56,261 nucleotides of DNA from Sinomicrobium pectinilyticum (GCF_003725735.1 NZ_RJTM01000091.1:1-56261); one strand, 5' to 3'. Counted from the first letter of the stretch, positions 35,917 to 46,363 are shown. The notes: generated by a model not told the origin, from the sequence alone. Numbers and translations are program-made.

Positions 35917-37260
35917 TTACGCCACTACCTTTCTGTTTTTACCGGTTTTCATCAAACCGTCATAATGCCTGTTCAGCAGATACGAATTTACCTGTTGCAT
36001 CGTATCTATCGCAACTCCAACCATAATAAGCAATGAAGTACCTCCGTAAAACAAGGCCCATCCTTGCTGCATTCCCACGATCTTTACCACAAAAGCGGGC
36101 AAAATAGCTATAATGGCCAGGAATATGGATCCGGGGAAAGTGATCAAAGACATTATTCTGTCCAGATAATCTCCGGTTTCCTTTCCGGGTTTTATACCGG
36201 GTATGAACCCTCCGCTTCTTTTAAGATCGTCTGCCATTTTATTGGTAGGTACCGTAATGGCGGTGTAAAAATACGTAAAAACTATGATCAGCAATGCAAA
36301 GACCAGGTTATACCAGAAACCGAAGATGTCCATAAAAGCCGTTTTCACCGATTGTGCAGCTTCGGAATTGGACAATCCTGCCAGTGCTCCCGGAACGAAC
36401 ATAATGGCCTGTGCAAAAATTATAGGCATTACTCCCGAAGCATTGAGCTTCAAAGGAATGTATTGCCTTGATCCGAATACATTTTTCTCATAACCCCCGG
36501 AAGCTGTTCTCCTGGCATATTGTACCGGTATCTGTCTTGTTGCCATAACCAGCATAATACTGGCCAGAATAACTACAAACCAGATGACAAGTTCAATAAG
36601 GACAAGCATCAGCCCTCCGTTATTCTCAGAGACCCTGGATGCGAATTCCTGGGCGAAAGACTGGGGTAACCGGGCGATAATCCCCACCATAATAAGCAGT
36701 GAGATACCATTACCGATACCTTTATCCGTAATCTTTTCACCGAGCCACATCGCAAATATCGTACCGGTCACCAAAATAATTACCGACGGAATGATAAAGT
36801 CGAGCCCTTTACCCAGCAGGAAAGCGCTGTCGGGCACACCTAATGCTCCGAGTCCGTACAAATATGCCGGTGCCTGAACCACACATATGGCAATGGTAAG
36901 CCAGCGTGTGATCTGGTTAATGGTCTTCCTGCCGCTTTCTCCCTCCTTTTGCAGCTTTTGCAGGTATGGAATAGCGATTCCCATAAGCTGTACCACAATA
37001 GAGGCCGATATATAAGGCATAATACCCAAAGCGAAAACGGAAGCATTGGCAAAGGCCCCTCCCGTAAAAGCATTAAGGATTCCCAATAAACCGGTGTCTG
37101 TTTTGCTCGACAGTTCCGCCAGTTGTACCGAATCAACACCCGGAAGCACAATTTGCGTACCGAAACGGTACACCAGCAGTAACCCCAGGGTTACTACTAT
37201 TCTGCTTTTCAGCTCTTCTATCTTCCAGATGTTGCTAAGTGTCTCTAAAAATTTCTTCAT
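35917..37260 (-). CDS. secY: Protein translocase subunit SecY
   Basis: The 447-residue channel subunit of the SecYEG translocon has ten hydrophobic segments from about residue 20 onward. Conserved stretches are LPGVD, FTGGAFANASVFALGIMPYISASIVVQLMG and the cytoplasmic GGFIPGIKPGKETGDYLDRI. It follows rplO by 13 bp. A 97-bp gap separates it from infA, holding a short CTGCC/GGCAG hairpin. Confidence 0.98.
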   Translation of the reverse strand: MKKFLETLSNIWKIEELKSRIVVTLGLLLVYRFGTQIVLPGVDSVQLAELSSKTDTGLLGILNAFTGGAFANASVFALGIMPYISASIVVQLMGIAIPYLQKLQKEGESGRKTINQITRWLTIAICVVQAPAYLYGLGALGVPDSAFLLGKGLDFIIPSVIILVTGTIFAMWLGEKITDKGIGNGISLLIMVGIIARLPQSFAQEFASRVSENNGGLMLVLIELVIWFVVILASIMLVMATRQIPVQYARRTASGGYEKNVFGSRQYIPLKLNASGVMPIIFAQAIMFVPGALAGLSNSEAAQSVKTAFMDIFGFWYNLVFALLIIVFTYFYTAITVPTNKMADDLKRSGGFIPGIKPGKETGDYLDRIMSLITFPGSIFLAIIAILPAFVVKIVGMQQGWALFYGGTSLLIMVGVAIDTMQQVNSYLLNRHYDGLMKTGKNRKVVA

Positions 37261-37273
37261 GGTCGGTTTTTTC

Positions 37274-37726
37274 TTATAAAGTTACCGCTTCTCCTCCTGC
37301 CCCTTCTATGGCAGCTTTAGCACTTGCAGTAAATTTATGTACAGATATTTTCAGCTTTGCCTTTAGTTCTCCGCCACCCAGTATTTTTACCAGGTCAGAT
37401 CTTTTAACTATTCGGTTGTTTACTAAGATATCCATGTCCACGGTATCGGTGATAACACCTTTATCTACCATGTCCTGTAATTTCCCCAGATTTATCCCAA
37501 CGTACTCTTTACGGTTTATGTTCTTAAACCCGAACTTGGGAACACGTCTCTGAAGTGGCATCTGCCCACCTTCAAAACCGATTTTCTTAGAGTATCCGGA
37601 ACGAGACTTAGCCCCTTTGTGACCTCTTGTGGCGGTACCGCCTTTTCCGGATCCCTCTCCACGGCCAACTCTCTTCCCGTCCTTATGTACTGAACCTTCT
37701 GCAGGTTTTAAGTTACTTAAGTTCAT
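37274..37726 (-). CDS. rplO: 50S ribosomal protein L15
   Basis: The 150-residue protein has the glycine-rich RVGRGEGSGKGGTATRGHKGAKSRSGYSKKIGFEGGQMPLQRR motif that threads through 23S rRNA, and an alpha/beta C-terminal part. It lies between rpmD and secY as in the spc operon. Confidence 0.98.
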   Translation of the reverse strand: MNLSNLKPAEGSVHKDGKRVGRGEGSGKGGTATRGHKGAKSRSGYSKKIGFEGGQMPLQRRVPKFGFKNINRKEYVGINLGKLQDMVDKGVITDTVDMDILVNNRIVKRSDLVKILGGGELKAKLKISVHKFTASAKAAIEGAGGEAVTL

Positions 37727-37740
37727 AACTATATTGTTAA

Positions 37741-37920
37741 TTAAGCCTCTTCTACAGAAACTAAGTGTTTAACTTTATTTACCATACCAAGGATATTAGG
37801 TGTAGCATCGTGCTCTACAACCTGTCCTATCTTTTTCAGGCCAAGAGCTTCTAAGGTTCTCTTTTGATCCTGAGGACGCTTAATGTTGCTCTTTACTTGT
37901 GTAACTCTGATCTTTCCCAT
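37741..37920 (-). CDS. rpmD: 50S ribosomal protein L30
   Basis: A 59-residue frame (ATG 37918-37920, TAA at 37741) reads MGKIRVTQVKSNIKRPQDQK and continues with RTLEALGLKKIGQVVEHD to end VSVEEA. It is a clear short-form L30. It lies 13 bp from rpsE and 14 bp from rplO. Confidence 0.97.
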   Translation of the reverse strand: MGKIRVTQVKSNIKRPQDQKRTLEALGLKKIGQVVEHDATPNILGMVNKVKHLVSVEEA

Positions 37921-37933
37921 TTTTAATCCTTGT

Positions 37934-38458
37934 TTATCCTTTAAAAACTTTCTCCAGAGAAATACCCCGCTGAGCAGCTATGGTACCGGCACCTCTCAAC
38001 TGCAATAAAGCATCGAAAGTAGCTTTCACCACATTGTGAGGGTTGGATGATCCCTGAGACTTAGACAATACATCGTGTACCCCTACGGCCTCCAGTACGG
38101 AACGAACCGCACCTCCGGCTATAACTCCGGTACCGTGAGAAGCAGGCTGAAGATACACCCTTGCTCCGCCGTACTTTCCTTTTTGTTCATGAGGCAGTGT
38201 GCCTTTGTTCAAAGGAATACGGACCATGTTTTTCTTAGCATCTTCCACAGCTTTGGAAATAGCGTCGGCAACTTCTTTGGACTTACCCAATCCGTGACCA
38301 ACAACACCGTTTTCATCTCCGACTACCACAATAGCAGAAAATCCGAATGCTCTACCTCCTTTAGTAACCTTAGTAACTCTCTGTACGCCAACCAGACGGT
38401 CTTTCAGTTCCAGCCCGCCGGGTTTTACCAATTCTGCGCTTTTGTATTTCTGATACAT
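37934..38458 (-). CDS. rpsE: 30S ribosomal protein S5
   Basis: The 174-residue product has the double-stranded-RNA-binding N-terminal part ([44 protein letters not shown]) and the C-terminal [29 protein letters not shown]5 contributes to decoding accuracy at the A site. Confidence 0.98.
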   Translation of the reverse strand: MYQKYKSAELVKPGGLELKDRLVGVQRVTKVTKGGRAFGFSAIVVVGDENGVVGHGLGKSKEVADAISKAVEDAKKNMVRIPLNKGTLPHEQKGKYGGARVYLQPASHGTGVIAGGAVRSVLEAVGVHDVLSKSQGSSNPHNVVKATFDALLQLRGAGTIAAQRGISLEKVFKG

Positions 38459-38464
38459 AATTTC

Positions 38465-38821
38465 TTAGAATTTTAGTCCTGCTTCCCTAGCTCCTTCTGC
38501 TAATGATTTTACTCTTCCGTGATACAGATAACCACCCCTGTCAAAAGAAACGGTTTCTATCCCGGCTTTCAATGCTTTCTCAGCAATCGCCTTTCCAACC
38601 AAAGCAGATACTTCTGTCTTTGTGCCTTTAGAGTCGGCAATGTCCTTATCCCTGGAAGATGCCGATGCCAAAGTAACTCCCTGTACATCATCTACCAGCT
38701 GTGCATAAATCTCTTTATTGCTTCTAAAAACAGCCAGTCTCGGCTTTTCAGCAGTTCCGCTGATAACCTTTCTGATCCTGTTTTTGATACGTATTCTTCT
38801 TTCCGTCTTTGATAATGCCAT
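38465..38821 (-). CDS. rplR: 50S ribosomal protein L18
   Basis: This 118-residue 5S rRNA-binding protein shows [29 protein letters not shown] and ends with [27 protein letters not shown]. It is at the normal place between rplF and rpsE. Confidence 0.98.
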   Translation of the reverse strand: MALSKTERRIRIKNRIRKVISGTAEKPRLAVFRSNKEIYAQLVDDVQGVTLASASSRDKDIADSKGTKTEVSALVGKAIAEKALKAGIETVSFDRGGYLYHGRVKSLAEGAREAGLKF

Positions 38822-38832
38822 AATGCTAATTA

Positions 38833-39375
38833 TTAAGCTGATTTACCTGCTTTTCTCCTTAATTGCTCACCGACAAATTTAATCCCTTTCCCTTTATAAG
38901 GTTCAGGTTTACGGAACGAACGGATCTTAGCCGCCACCTGGCCGACCAATTGTTTATCGTACGATGTCAGTTTAATAATAGGGTTCTTCCCCTTTTCGGA
39001 AATGGTTTCTACCTTAACTTCAGGCGCCAGTTCCAAAACTATATTGTGAGAAAAACCAAGAGCTAGATCAAGTTTCTGACCCTGGTTGCTGGCTCTGTAT
39101 CCCACACCTACCAGTTCCAATTCCTTGGTAAACCCTTCAGAAACTCCTATCACCATATTGTTGATCAAAGTACGGTAAAGTCCGTGCTTTGCCCTTTGGT
39201 CTTTGCTTTCTTCCTTAGTTTCCAATATAATCTGTCCATCCTCTTGCTTAACAGCAATGTCTTTAACTTCTTGAGTTAATTCGCCTAATTTACCCTTTAC
39301 AACAACATTATCACCGTCTATGGTAACGGTAACTCCGTCAGGTATATTAACTGGACTTTTTCCTATTCTTGACAT
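38833..39375 (-). CDS. rplF: 50S ribosomal protein L6
   Basis: The 180-residue product begins [17 protein letters not shown] and has two related domains ending in the [27 protein letters not shown] signature. L6 lies near the sarcin-ricin loop and factor-binding site. Confidence 0.98.
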   Translation of the reverse strand: MSRIGKSPVNIPDGVTVTIDGDNVVVKGKLGELTQEVKDIAVKQEDGQIILETKEESKDQRAKHGLYRTLINNMVIGVSEGFTKELELVGVGYRASNQGQKLDLALGFSHNIVLELAPEVKVETISEKGKNPIIKLTSYDKQLVGQVAAKIRSFRKPEPYKGKGIKFVGEQLRRKAGKSA

Positions 39376-39393
39376 TTTCTTTGTCTTTATTTG

Positions 39394-39792
39394 TTAGTAA
39401 ACGTAACACAACACTTCACCACCAACATTATCCTGCTTGGCCTGCTTGCTGGTCATTACTCCGTGAGAAGTAGAGACAATAGCTACTCCCAGACCGTTCA
39501 GGACCCTGGGCAGATCGGCAGAACCAACATACTTACGCAACCCGGGTTTACTCACACGTTGTATCTTTTTGATAACGGGTTCCTTCGTAGCTTTGTCATA
39601 TTTCAAAGCTATTTTTATGGTTCCCTGCACAGAGTTATCCTCAAATTTATAACTGAGGATATATCCCTGATCAAACAAGATCTTGGTTATTTCTTTTTTC
39701 AAATTAGAAGCAGGAATTTCCACTACACGGTGTCCCGCACTGTTAGCGTTCCTGATTCTTGTCAAATAATCTGCTATAGGATCTGTATACAT
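39394..39792 (-). CDS. rpsH: 30S ribosomal protein S8
   Basis: The 132-residue protein has [21 protein letters not shown] and the C-terminal signature [28 protein letters not shown]8 binds 16S rRNA helix 21 and in E. coli represses the spc operon; no such site was recognised here. Confidence 0.98.
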   Translation of the reverse strand: MYTDPIADYLTRIRNANSAGHRVVEIPASNLKKEITKILFDQGYILSYKFEDNSVQGTIKIALKYDKATKEPVIKKIQRVSKPGLRKYVGSADLPRVLNGLGVAIVSTSHGVMTSKQAKQDNVGGEVLCYVY

Positions 39793-39851
39793 CTGTATTT
39801 ATTTGCGGTTGCAGTTTTCAGGCAAGGCCCGAACTTACTACCAGTTAAAAT

Positions 39852-40121
39852 CTACCAACTTGCTTTTTTAACGCCCGGAATCAATCCCTGGTTAGCCATT
39901 TCCCGGAAGGTAACCCGGGATATACCAAAAACTCTCATATACCCTCTGGGTCTACCTGTAAGCTTACATCTGTTGTGAAGTCTTACGGGTGAAGCGTTTT
40001 TAGGCAGTTTTTGCAAAGCCTCATAATCTCCGGCTTCTTTAAGAGCCTTGCGCTTCTGAGCATATTTTGCAACCAGCTTTTGTCTCTTCTCCTCGCGGGC
40101 TTTCATGGATTCTTTAGCCAT
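39852..40121 (-). CDS. rpsN: 30S ribosomal protein S14 (zinc-free form)
   Basis: This 89-residue S14 ends with [47 protein letters not shown]. It has a single cysteine in place of the CxxC...CxxC set, so it is the long zinc-independent form. It lies 2 bp after rplE. Confidence 0.98.
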   Translation of the reverse strand: MAKESMKAREEKRQKLVAKYAQKRKALKEAGDYEALQKLPKNASPVRLHNRCKLTGRPRGYMRVFGISRVTFREMANQGLIPGVKKASW

Positions 40122-40123
40122 AC

Positions 40124-40675
40124 TTAATTCTTTTTAAAAGGTAATCCTAATTCGCTTAACAATGATTTTGCCTCTTTATCAGTCTCGGCAGAGGTTACAA
40201 AAGTGATATCCATACCGGAAATCTTATTTACCTTATCGATATCTATCTCCGGGAATATAATCTGCTCGGTTACCCCCAGGTTATAATTTCCTCTTCCGTC
40301 AAAACCAGTAGCCTTAATACCGTTAAAGTCTCTTACCCTGGGCAATGCACTTGTTACCAATCTGTCCAGGAACTCATACATCCGTTCTCCTCTAAGGGTC
40401 ACTTTGGCCCCGATGGGCATCCCCTTACGAAGTTTAAAAGAAGCAACGTCCTTTTTAGACACGGTAGACACCGCTTTTTGCCCAGTTATCCTTCCCAGCT
40501 CCTCTACGGCATGGTCTATAAGTTTCTTATCGGCAACAGCAGCTCCGACACCACGGCTAACTACGATCTTTTTCAGTTTAGGCACTTGCATTACGTTCTT
40601 GTACCCGAACTCTTCTGTAAGAGCAGCAACTATCCTGTCCTTATACTCTTGTTTCAATCTCGGAATGTAAGCCAT
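40124..40675 (-). CDS. rplE: 50S ribosomal protein L5
   Basis: The 183-residue 5S rRNA-binding protein has [62 protein letters not shown] and [19 protein letters not shown]. The gap to rplX is only 2 bp. Confidence 0.98.
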   Translation of the reverse strand: MAYIPRLKQEYKDRIVAALTEEFGYKNVMQVPKLKKIVVSRGVGAAVADKKLIDHAVEELGRITGQKAVSTVSKKDVASFKLRKGMPIGAKVTLRGERMYEFLDRLVTSALPRVRDFNGIKATGFDGRGNYNLGVTEQIIFPEIDIDKVNKISGMDITFVTSAETDKEAKSLLSELGLPFKKN

Positions 40676-40677
40676 AA

Positions 40678-40992
40678 CTAAATTACTTCATTAGATTTCT
40701 TTGAAACTCTCACTTTCTTACCGTCCTTTACTTCATATCCTACCCTGGTTACTTCTTTCGATTTAGGATCGATCAAAGACAGGTTGGATATATGTATAGG
40801 AGCTTCTTTTTCAACGATTCCTCCCTGAGGGTTGTTAGCACTCGGCTTTTGATGTTTGCGAACCGTGTTCACTCCCTCAACAATCGCTTTATTCTTCTCA
40901 CGATCTACTTTAAGGACTTTACCTTCCGAACCTTTGTGGTCTCCGGCAATAACCTTTACAGTATCTCCTGATTTTATTTTTAGCTTTGTCAT
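40678..40992 (-). CDS. rplX: 50S ribosomal protein L24
   Basis: The 104-residue protein carries a KOW motif at the start ([38 protein letters not shown]) and initiates 50S assembly by binding the 5' part of 23S rRNA. It follows rplN by 11 bp. Confidence 0.98.
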   Translation of the reverse strand: MTKLKIKSGDTVKVIAGDHKGSEGKVLKVDREKNKAIVEGVNTVRKHQKPSANNPQGGIVEKEAPIHISNLSLIDPKSKEVTRVGYEVKDGKKVRVSKKSNEVI

Positions 40993-41003
40993 TTTGCAAT
41001 CTA

Positions 41004-41372
41004 TTACAGCACCTCAGGCGCTAATGATACGATCTTCATAAACTGCTTGTCGCGAAGTTCTCTGGCAACCGGACCGAAAACACGTGTTCCACGCATTTCA
41101 CCGGCAGCATTCAACAGCACACAAGCATTGTCATCGAAACGAATGTAAGAACCATCAGGTCTTCTTACCTCTTTCTTGGTACGAACAACCACTGCAGTGG
41201 ATACTTGCCCTTTTTTAACGTTTCCGTTAGGAGTGGCCTCTTTTACAGTAACCACAATCTTATCACCTACAGAAGCATATCTTCTTTTTGTACCACCGAG
41301 AACACGAATTGTCAGAACTTCTTTAGCTCCTGTATTATCGGCCACTTTTAATCTGGATTCTTGCTGTACCAT
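41004..41372 (-). CDS. rplN: 50S ribosomal protein L14
   Basis: The 122-residue product begins [27 protein letters not shown] and has the central [34 protein letters not shown]. It forms part of an intersubunit bridge. Confidence 0.98.
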   Translation of the reverse strand: MVQQESRLKVADNTGAKEVLTIRVLGGTKRRYASVGDKIVVTVKEATPNGNVKKGQVSTAVVVRTKKEVRRPDGSYIRFDDNACVLLNAAGEMRGTRVFGPVARELRDKQFMKIVSLAPEVL

Positions 41373-41374
41373 AA

Positions 41375-41635
41375 CTACTTAGCTCTTTCAATGATTTCAA
41401 CTAACCTCCAACACTTGGTTCTACTCAACGGACGTGTTTCCATTATCTTCACAGTATCTCCAATATTGCAATCGTTCTTTTCGTCGTGTGCGACATATTT
41501 TTTAGTCTTCAACACGAACTTTCCGTACATAGGGTGCTTTACTCGTTTCACTTCGGAAACAACAATGGATTTCTCCATTTTATTACTGGTAACAACACCT
41601 ATTCTTTCTTTTCTTAATTTTCTTTTTTCTTCCAT
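41375..41635 (-). CDS. rpsQ: 30S ribosomal protein S17
   Basis: This 86-residue OB-fold protein shows [45 protein letters not shown] and [21 protein letters not shown]. It lies 2 bp before rplN. Confidence 0.98.
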   Translation of the reverse strand: MEEKRKLRKERIGVVTSNKMEKSIVVSEVKRVKHPMYGKFVLKTKKYVAHDEKNDCNIGDTVKIMETRPLSRTKCWRLVEIIERAK

Positions 41636-41652
41636 CTTAAAGCAGCATAGAA

Positions 41653-41844
41653 TTATTGTAATTCTCTTTTAGTGAGCTCAGTGGCCAACCTTGCAACCGT
41701 TCTTCTTGCTTTTCTAAGCTGAAGCGGATTTTCCAGCGGGGTAATAGCGTGAGCCATTTTTAAGTCTGCATAATTCTTTTTGAATTCACCAAGCTTTTCC
41801 TGCAGCTCGGCAACAGATAATTCTTTAATTTCTGACTGTTTCAT
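41653..41844 (-). CDS. rpmC: 50S ribosomal protein L29
   Basis: The 63-residue helical protein begins [35 protein letters not shown]29 lies at the polypeptide exit tunnel and contacts trigger factor and SRP. It is between rplP and rpsQ as expected. Confidence 0.97.
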   Translation of the reverse strand: MKQSEIKELSVAELQEKLGEFKKNYADLKMAHAITPLENPLQLRKARRTVARLATELTKRELQ

Positions 41845-41857
41845 AATTCCTCAAGTA

Positions 41858-42277
41858 TTAAGCTGAATAATCCCTTGCCACAATGAATTTGGTCTTTACC
41901 GGAAGTTTTTGAGCTGCGAGACGCAATGCCTCTTTAGCAACATCTAACGGCACACCTCCGACTTCGAACATAATTCTGCCTGGTTTAACAACTGCAGCCC
42001 AGTATTCCACTGCACCTTTACCTTTACCCATACGTACTTCAAGAGGTTTCTTGGTTATAGGTTTATCCGGAAATATCTTAATCCACAACTGCCCTTCCCT
42101 TTTCATATAACGGGTAGCCGCGATACGCGCAGCTTCGATCTGACGTGCAGTTATAAATGAAGAATCCATAGATTTTATACCAAACATTCCGTTGGAAAGT
42201 TCATGTCCTCTTTGGGAAATCCCTTTCATACGCCCCTTCTGCTGTTTGCGATATTTGGTTCTTTTTGGCTGTAACAT
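41858..42277 (-). CDS. rplP: 50S ribosomal protein L16
   Basis: The 139-residue product shows [19 protein letters not shown], the [24 protein letters not shown] motif and [13 protein letters not shown] at the end. L16 lines the A-site region of the peptidyl transferase centre. Confidence 0.98.
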   Translation of the reverse strand: MLQPKRTKYRKQQKGRMKGISQRGHELSNGMFGIKSMDSSFITARQIEAARIAATRYMKREGQLWIKIFPDKPITKKPLEVRMGKGKGAVEYWAAVVKPGRIMFEVGGVPLDVAKEALRLAAQKLPVKTKFIVARDYSA

Positions 42278-42296
42278 TTTTTCTTACTTTAAAAAA

Positions 42297-43007
42297 TTAC
42301 TTTCTGCGACGAGCTTTTTTCGGACCGCTTTTTCCTCCCTGCTGTTTCTTGGACATCCCAACCAGCGGAGATAATTCTCTCTTCCCGTAAACCTCGCCTT
42401 TCATGATCCACACTTTCACTCCAAGCCTACCATAAGTGGTATGGGCCTCGACAAGCGCATAATCGATATCAGCTCTGAAGGTAGACAAAGGTATCCTTCC
42501 TTCTTTATAGGATTCAGAACGCGCCATTTCCGCTCCGTTCAAACGGCCGGAAATCTGCACTTTAACACCTTCCGCATTCATTCGCATTGCAGCCGCAATA
42601 GCCATTTTAATGGCACGTCTGTAGCTGATCCTGCCCTCTATCTGACGTGCTATACTTGCAGCAACGAGATTAGCGTCCAGTTCCGGCCTTTTAATCTCGA
42701 AAATGTTAATCTGAACTTCCTTATCGGTAATTTTCTTAAGCTCTTCTTTCAGCTTGTCTACCTCCTGACCGCCTTTCCCGATAATTATGCCGGGACGCGC
42801 TGTGGTGATAGTAACGGTTACAAGCTTCAGGGTACGCTCAATAATTACCCTTGAAACACTAGCTTTTGACAAACGAGCATGAACATATTTTCTGATCTTA
42901 TCGTCTTCGGCGATCTTATCACCGTAGTCTTTACCGCCATACCAGTTAGATTCCCATCCTCTGATAATACCAAGGCGATTTCCGATTGGATTTGTCTTTT
43001 GTCCCAT
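42297..43007 (-). CDS. rpsC: 30S ribosomal protein S3
   Basis: The 236-residue protein has the KH domain ([27 protein letters not shown]) and the C-terminal S3 domain ([19 protein letters not shown], then [18 protein letters not shown]), followed by a basic tail. It lies at the mRNA entry channel. Confidence 0.98.
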   Translation of the reverse strand: MGQKTNPIGNRLGIIRGWESNWYGGKDYGDKIAEDDKIRKYVHARLSKASVSRVIIERTLKLVTVTITTARPGIIIGKGGQEVDKLKEELKKITDKEVQINIFEIKRPELDANLVAASIARQIEGRISYRRAIKMAIAAAMRMNAEGVKVQISGRLNGAEMARSESYKEGRIPLSTFRADIDYALVEAHTTYGRLGVKVWIMKGEVYGKRELSPLVGMSKKQQGGKSGPKKARRRK

Positions 43008-43014
43008 TTATCTC

Positions 43015-43422
43015 CTAGCTTTGTGTGTTATTATTAGCCCCAAGTACCAATGTCACATGGTTGGAACGTTTTCTTATCCTGTGAGCACGGCCCTGAGGCG
43101 CCGGACGAAGTCTTTTCAGCATACTTCCGCCATCCACACGGATCTCTTTTACAAACAGGTCTGCTTCTTCTATGCTTGCATCCTCGTTTTTAGCCTGCCA
43201 GTTAGCTATTGCAGATAACAACAGTTTTTCCAAACGACGGGATGCTTCCTTTTGACTGAATTTCAAAATAGCAAGCGCTTTTTCTACTTTCTGTCCCCTT
43301 ACCAGATCCGCAACAAGACGCATCTTTCTGGGGGAAGTAGGGCAGTTATTCAACTTTGCAAATGCTAATTCTTTCTTAGCTGCTTTTATTTGCTCTGCTC
43401 TTTCTCTTTTGCGAACTCCCAT
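43015..43422 (-). CDS. rplV: 50S ribosomal protein L22
   Basis: This 135-residue protein has [44 protein letters not shown] and a C-terminal hairpin ([24 protein letters not shown]) that lines the exit tunnel. The N-terminus is about 20 residues longer than the minimal form. Confidence 0.98.
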   Translation of the reverse strand: MGVRKRERAEQIKAAKKELAFAKLNNCPTSPRKMRLVADLVRGQKVEKALAILKFSQKEASRRLEKLLLSAIANWQAKNEDASIEEADLFVKEIRVDGGSMLKRLRPAPQGRAHRIRKRSNHVTLVLGANNNTQS

Positions 43423-43431
43423 AGCTTCCTA

Positions 43432-43710
43432 TTATTTTTTTCCTTTATTTTTCGCACCGGCATGCCCCCGGAAGGACCTTGTCGGTGAAAACTCTCCTAA
43501 CTTATGTCCCACCATGTTTTCTGTAACATAAACAGGAACAAACTGACGACCATTGTGTACGGCTATAGTCTGTCCGACAAAATCCGGCGTGATCATAGAG
43601 GCCCGAGACCAGGTTTTGATAACCGTCTTTTTCCCTGACTCTATATTTTGCTGTACTTTTTTCTCGAGACTATAGTGAACGTAAGGTCCTTTCTTTAACG
43701 AACGTGCCAT
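43432..43710 (-). CDS. rpsS: 30S ribosomal protein S19
   Basis: The 92-residue protein begins [19 protein letters not shown] and ends [22 protein letters not shown]19 pairs with S13 in the 30S head. Confidence 0.98.
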   Translation of the reverse strand: MARSLKKGPYVHYSLEKKVQQNIESGKKTVIKTWSRASMITPDFVGQTIAVHNGRQFVPVYVTENMVGHKLGEFSPTRSFRGHAGAKNKGKK

Positions 43711-43722
43711 CTGTAATTTCTT

Positions 43723-44547
43723 TTATTTCTTTCTACGTTCTACAATATACCTATTACTTGCCTTGGTGCGTGTACGGGTTTTGAATCCTTTGGCAGGAAC
43801 TCCGTTTCTGGACCTCGGATGTCCTCCGGAAGCCCTTCCTTCACCACCACCCATCGGGTGATCTACCGGGTTCATAGCCACAGGCCTTGTTCTCGGCCTT
43901 CTGCCAAGCCATCTGCTTCTACCCGCTTTACCAGACACAATCAACTGATGATCGGAGTTAGACACTACCCCAACGGTAGCAAAACAAGCTCCTAAAATCA
44001 ACCTGGTCTCTCCGGAAGGAAGCTTAACCGTAGCATACTTCCCTTCCCTTGCCATCAATTGAGCAAAGGCACCGGCACTACGAGCCATAACAGCTCCTTG
44101 TCCCGGGCGCAGTTCTATACAAGAAATCACTGTACCCAATGGAAGATCAGACAAAGGCATAGCATTACCGATCTCAGGCGCACTACCCGGACCGGAAACT
44201 ACAGTCTGACCAACTTTTAAACCGTTCTGAGCAATAACATATCGTTTCTCACCATCGCTGTATTTCAGCAAAGCGATAAACGCTGTTCTGTTCGGATCGT
44301 ACTGAATAGACTCCACTGTAGCCTCGACACCAACTTTCTCCCTCTTGAAGTCTATAACACGATACTTTCTTTTATGACCACCACCTCTGTAGCGCATGGT
44401 CATCTTCCCTTGACTGTTTCTCCCCCCGGACTTTTTTAACGGAGCGAGCAAACTCTTCTCCGGCTTATCAGTAGTAATCGCGTCAAATCCGTTTACTACT
44501 CTAAAACGCTGCCCCGGGGTTATCGGTTTTAATTTTCTAACTGACAT
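43723..44547 (-). CDS. rplB: 50S ribosomal protein L2
   Basis: The 274-residue product has [22 protein letters not shown] near the N-terminus and [21 protein letters not shown] near the C-terminus; the latter carries the histidine important for subunit association and peptidyl transfer. The length is normal. Confidence 0.98.
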   Translation of the reverse strand: MSVRKLKPITPGQRFRVVNGFDAITTDKPEKSLLAPLKKSGGRNSQGKMTMRYRGGGHKRKYRVIDFKREKVGVEATVESIQYDPNRTAFIALLKYSDGEKRYVIAQNGLKVGQTVVSGPGSAPEIGNAMPLSDLPLGTVISCIELRPGQGAVMARSAGAFAQLMAREGKYATVKLPSGETRLILGACFATVGVVSNSDHQLIVSGKAGRSRWLGRRPRTRPVAMNPVDHPMGGGEGRASGGHPRSRNGVPAKGFKTRTRTKASNRYIVERRKK

Positions 44548-44559
44548 TTTTGTCTTTCC

Positions 44560-44850
44560 TTATATATTACTATAAAAATCAATAGTATCTCCTTCCGCTA
44601 CCTGAACAATGGCTTTTTTATAAGCATTGGTCTTGCCGTATTGTATACCAGCTTTAGTGTAGCGCACACTTCTCTTGGGACCGTAATTCATTGTCCGAAC
44701 TTTCTCCACGGAAACTCCGTAAGCAGCCTCAACGGCATCCTTGATCTCCAGCTTATTGGCGTTACCGTTTACAATGAAACCAAAGCGATTGTTTACCTCG
44801 CTGTCAGCGGTCACTTTTTCCGTAATTATAGGCTTGATTAACACACTCAT
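44560..44850 (-). CDS. rplW: 50S ribosomal protein L23
   Basis: The 96-residue product begins VLIKPIITEKVTADSEVNNRFGFIVNGNANKLEIKDAVEAAYGVSV. L23 forms the docking site for trigger factor and SRP at the exit tunnel. It is 7 bp from rplD. Confidence 0.98.
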   Translation of the reverse strand: MSVLIKPIITEKVTADSEVNNRFGFIVNGNANKLEIKDAVEAAYGVSVEKVRTMNYGPKRSVRYTKAGIQYGKTNAYKKAIVQVAEGDTIDFYSNI

Positions 44851-44857
44851 GGTCCAT

Positions 44858-45487
44858 TTATTTACTTAAATTCGACTCAATTCCTTCCAAAGCACCCTCC
44901 AGAAGCACAACATTGTTAGCGTTGAGTATTTTGTAAGTGCTTAATTCTGAAATACTTACAACCTCAGACGTCTTTAAATTGCGTGACGACAAATATACAT
45001 TTTTATTTGGCTCACCCAATACAAACAACGATTTTTTATTCTCTAACCCTAAGGCTTTCAGGACAGAAGTAAAATCTTTAGTCTTCGGACCATCCAGTTT
45101 GAAATCTTCCAAAACCACGATCGCCTCTTCTTTTGCCTTCATGCTTAAAGCAGATTTACGCGCAAGGCGCTTCAGCCCTTTATTAAGTTTTTGCGTGTAA
45201 TCCTTAGGTCTCGGTCCGAAAATTCGTCCACCTCCGACAAATACAGGAGATTTTATACTACCCGCACGTGCGGTACCGGTACCTTTTTGTTTCTTAATCT
45301 TTCTGGTACTACCGGCAATCTCTCCTCTTTCTTTGGCTTTATGGGTCCCCTGACGCTGATTTGCCAGGTAACGTTTTACATCGAGATAAACAGCATGATT
45401 GTTTGGCTCTATTGCATAAACAGCATCAGAAAGACTAACCTTTCTACCTGTTTCTTTTCCGTTTATATCTAATACTGCTATTTCCAT
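44858..45487 (-). CDS. rplD: 50S ribosomal protein L4
   Basis: The 209-residue protein has the tunnel loop GTHKAKERGEIAGSTRKIKKQKGTGTARAGSIKSPVFVGGGRIFGPRPKDY. Its start overlaps the rplC stop by one base. In E. coli L4 represses its own operon; here a structured gap lies upstream of rplC (see 46105-46363). Confidence 0.98.
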   Translation of the reverse strand: MEIAVLDINGKETGRKVSLSDAVYAIEPNNHAVYLDVKRYLANQRQGTHKAKERGEIAGSTRKIKKQKGTGTARAGSIKSPVFVGGGRIFGPRPKDYTQKLNKGLKRLARKSALSMKAKEEAIVVLEDFKLDGPKTKDFTSVLKALGLENKKSLFVLGEPNKNVYLSSRNLKTSEVVSISELSTYKILNANNVVLLEGALEGIESNLSK

Positions 45488-46104
45488 TACTTCTGAACTA
45501 TTACGTAAGCGTTCTTATGCCCGGGCACACAACCTTTAATCACTATAAGGTTTTTTTCCGGAACCACTTTCAACACTTTCAGGTTTTCAACTGTTACTCT
45601 TTCAGCACCTGTTCTACCGGCCATACGCATTCCTTTGAATACCCTGGCAGGATAAGATGCCGCACCAATGGATCCGGGCGCCCTGAGACGATTATGCTGA
45701 CCGTGAGTAGCTTGACCTACACCGCCAAAGCCATGTCTCTTTACAACACCCTGAAATCCTTTTCCTTTGGATGTACCTGTCACATCGACAAATTCTCCCT
45801 CCCGGAAGTGCTCTACCGTAATGGTATCACCCAATTTAAAATCCCCTTCAAAGCCCTGGAACTCGACGATCTTTTTCTTAGGCGAAACCCCTGCTTTCTT
45901 AAAATGACCTACTTCGGCCTTACTAGCACGTTTTTCTGCCTTGTCATCGAAACCAAGCTGAAGAGCCTCATACCCGTCAACCTCATTGGTTCTGACTTGG
46001 GTAACTACGCAAGGACCTGCTTCAATAACGGTACAGGGAATATTTTTCCCGTTCTCGTCAAAAATGCTGGTCATGCCAATCTTTTTACCAATTAACCCAG
46101 ACAT
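45487..46104 (-). CDS. rplC: 50S ribosomal protein L3
   Basis: The 205-residue product begins [19 protein letters not shown] and contains [22 protein letters not shown] and the [33 protein letters not shown] loop close to the peptidyl transferase centre. It is the first gene after an unusually long, structured gap, and four 7-bp repeats lie directly before its start codon. Confidence 0.98.
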   Translation of the reverse strand: MSGLIGKKIGMTSIFDENGKNIPCTVIEAGPCVVTQVRTNEVDGYEALQLGFDDKAEKRASKAEVGHFKKAGVSPKKKIVEFQGFEGDFKLGDTITVEHFREGEFVDVTGTSKGKGFQGVVKRHGFGGVGQATHGQHNRLRAPGSIGAASYPARVFKGMRMAGRTGAERVTVENLKVLKVVPEKNLIVIKGCVPGHKNAYVIVQK

Positions 46105-46107
46105 ACT

Positions 46108-46135
46108 GATTTTAGATTTTAGATTTTAGATTTTA
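46108..46135. repeat. Four perfect GATTTTA heptamers upstream of rplC
   Basis: The units at 46108-46114, 46115-46121, 46122-46128 and 46129-46135 are identical. On the coding strand they read TAAAATC and fill the ribosome-binding region, ending 3 bp before the rplC start codon. Confidence 0.85.
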
Positions 46136-46185
46136 TACTGACTGCATAAAACCCAAACCCACGTTATTAATTAAATTACTATTCC

Positions 46186-46224
46186 AAAAAATTCAGGGTC
46201 AAAAAACATATTTCAACCCTGAAT
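46186..46224 (-). terminator. Terminator-like hairpin between rpsJ and rplC
   Basis: ATTCAGGGT (46191-46199) and ACCCTGAAT (46216-46224) form a 9-bp stem with a 16-base loop, followed on the minus strand by a T-run. It could end the rpsL-rpsG-fusA-rpsJ transcript or serve as an attenuator for the downstream genes. Confidence 0.7.
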
Positions 46225-46363
46225 ATATTTTTATCTCCGTTTTTCCTTTGCGAAACGCTCCGGACATGTACTTCGGTTCCGCCCGGGAACCGACGATCTG
46301 CTTCAGTTCGGCTTCTCTACTATCGCACAACCCCTTTCCGGGTTGTCGGGCGAAGCCGAATCA

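Larger units (their letters stand above)
46105..46363 (-). other. Structured rpsJ-rplC intergenic region (possible leader RNA)
   Basis: This 259-bp gap is by far the longest inside the ribosomal block. In transcription order it contains a composite hairpin (46307-46360) with outer stem TTCGGCTTC/GAAGCCGAA and inner ACAACCC/GGGTTGT, a second hairpin (46274-46292; CGGTTCC/GGAACCG), a terminator-like hairpin (46186-46224), and the heptamer repeats. It may be an attenuator or r-protein-binding leader for rplC onward (inference). No protein gene fits. Confidence 0.5.
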
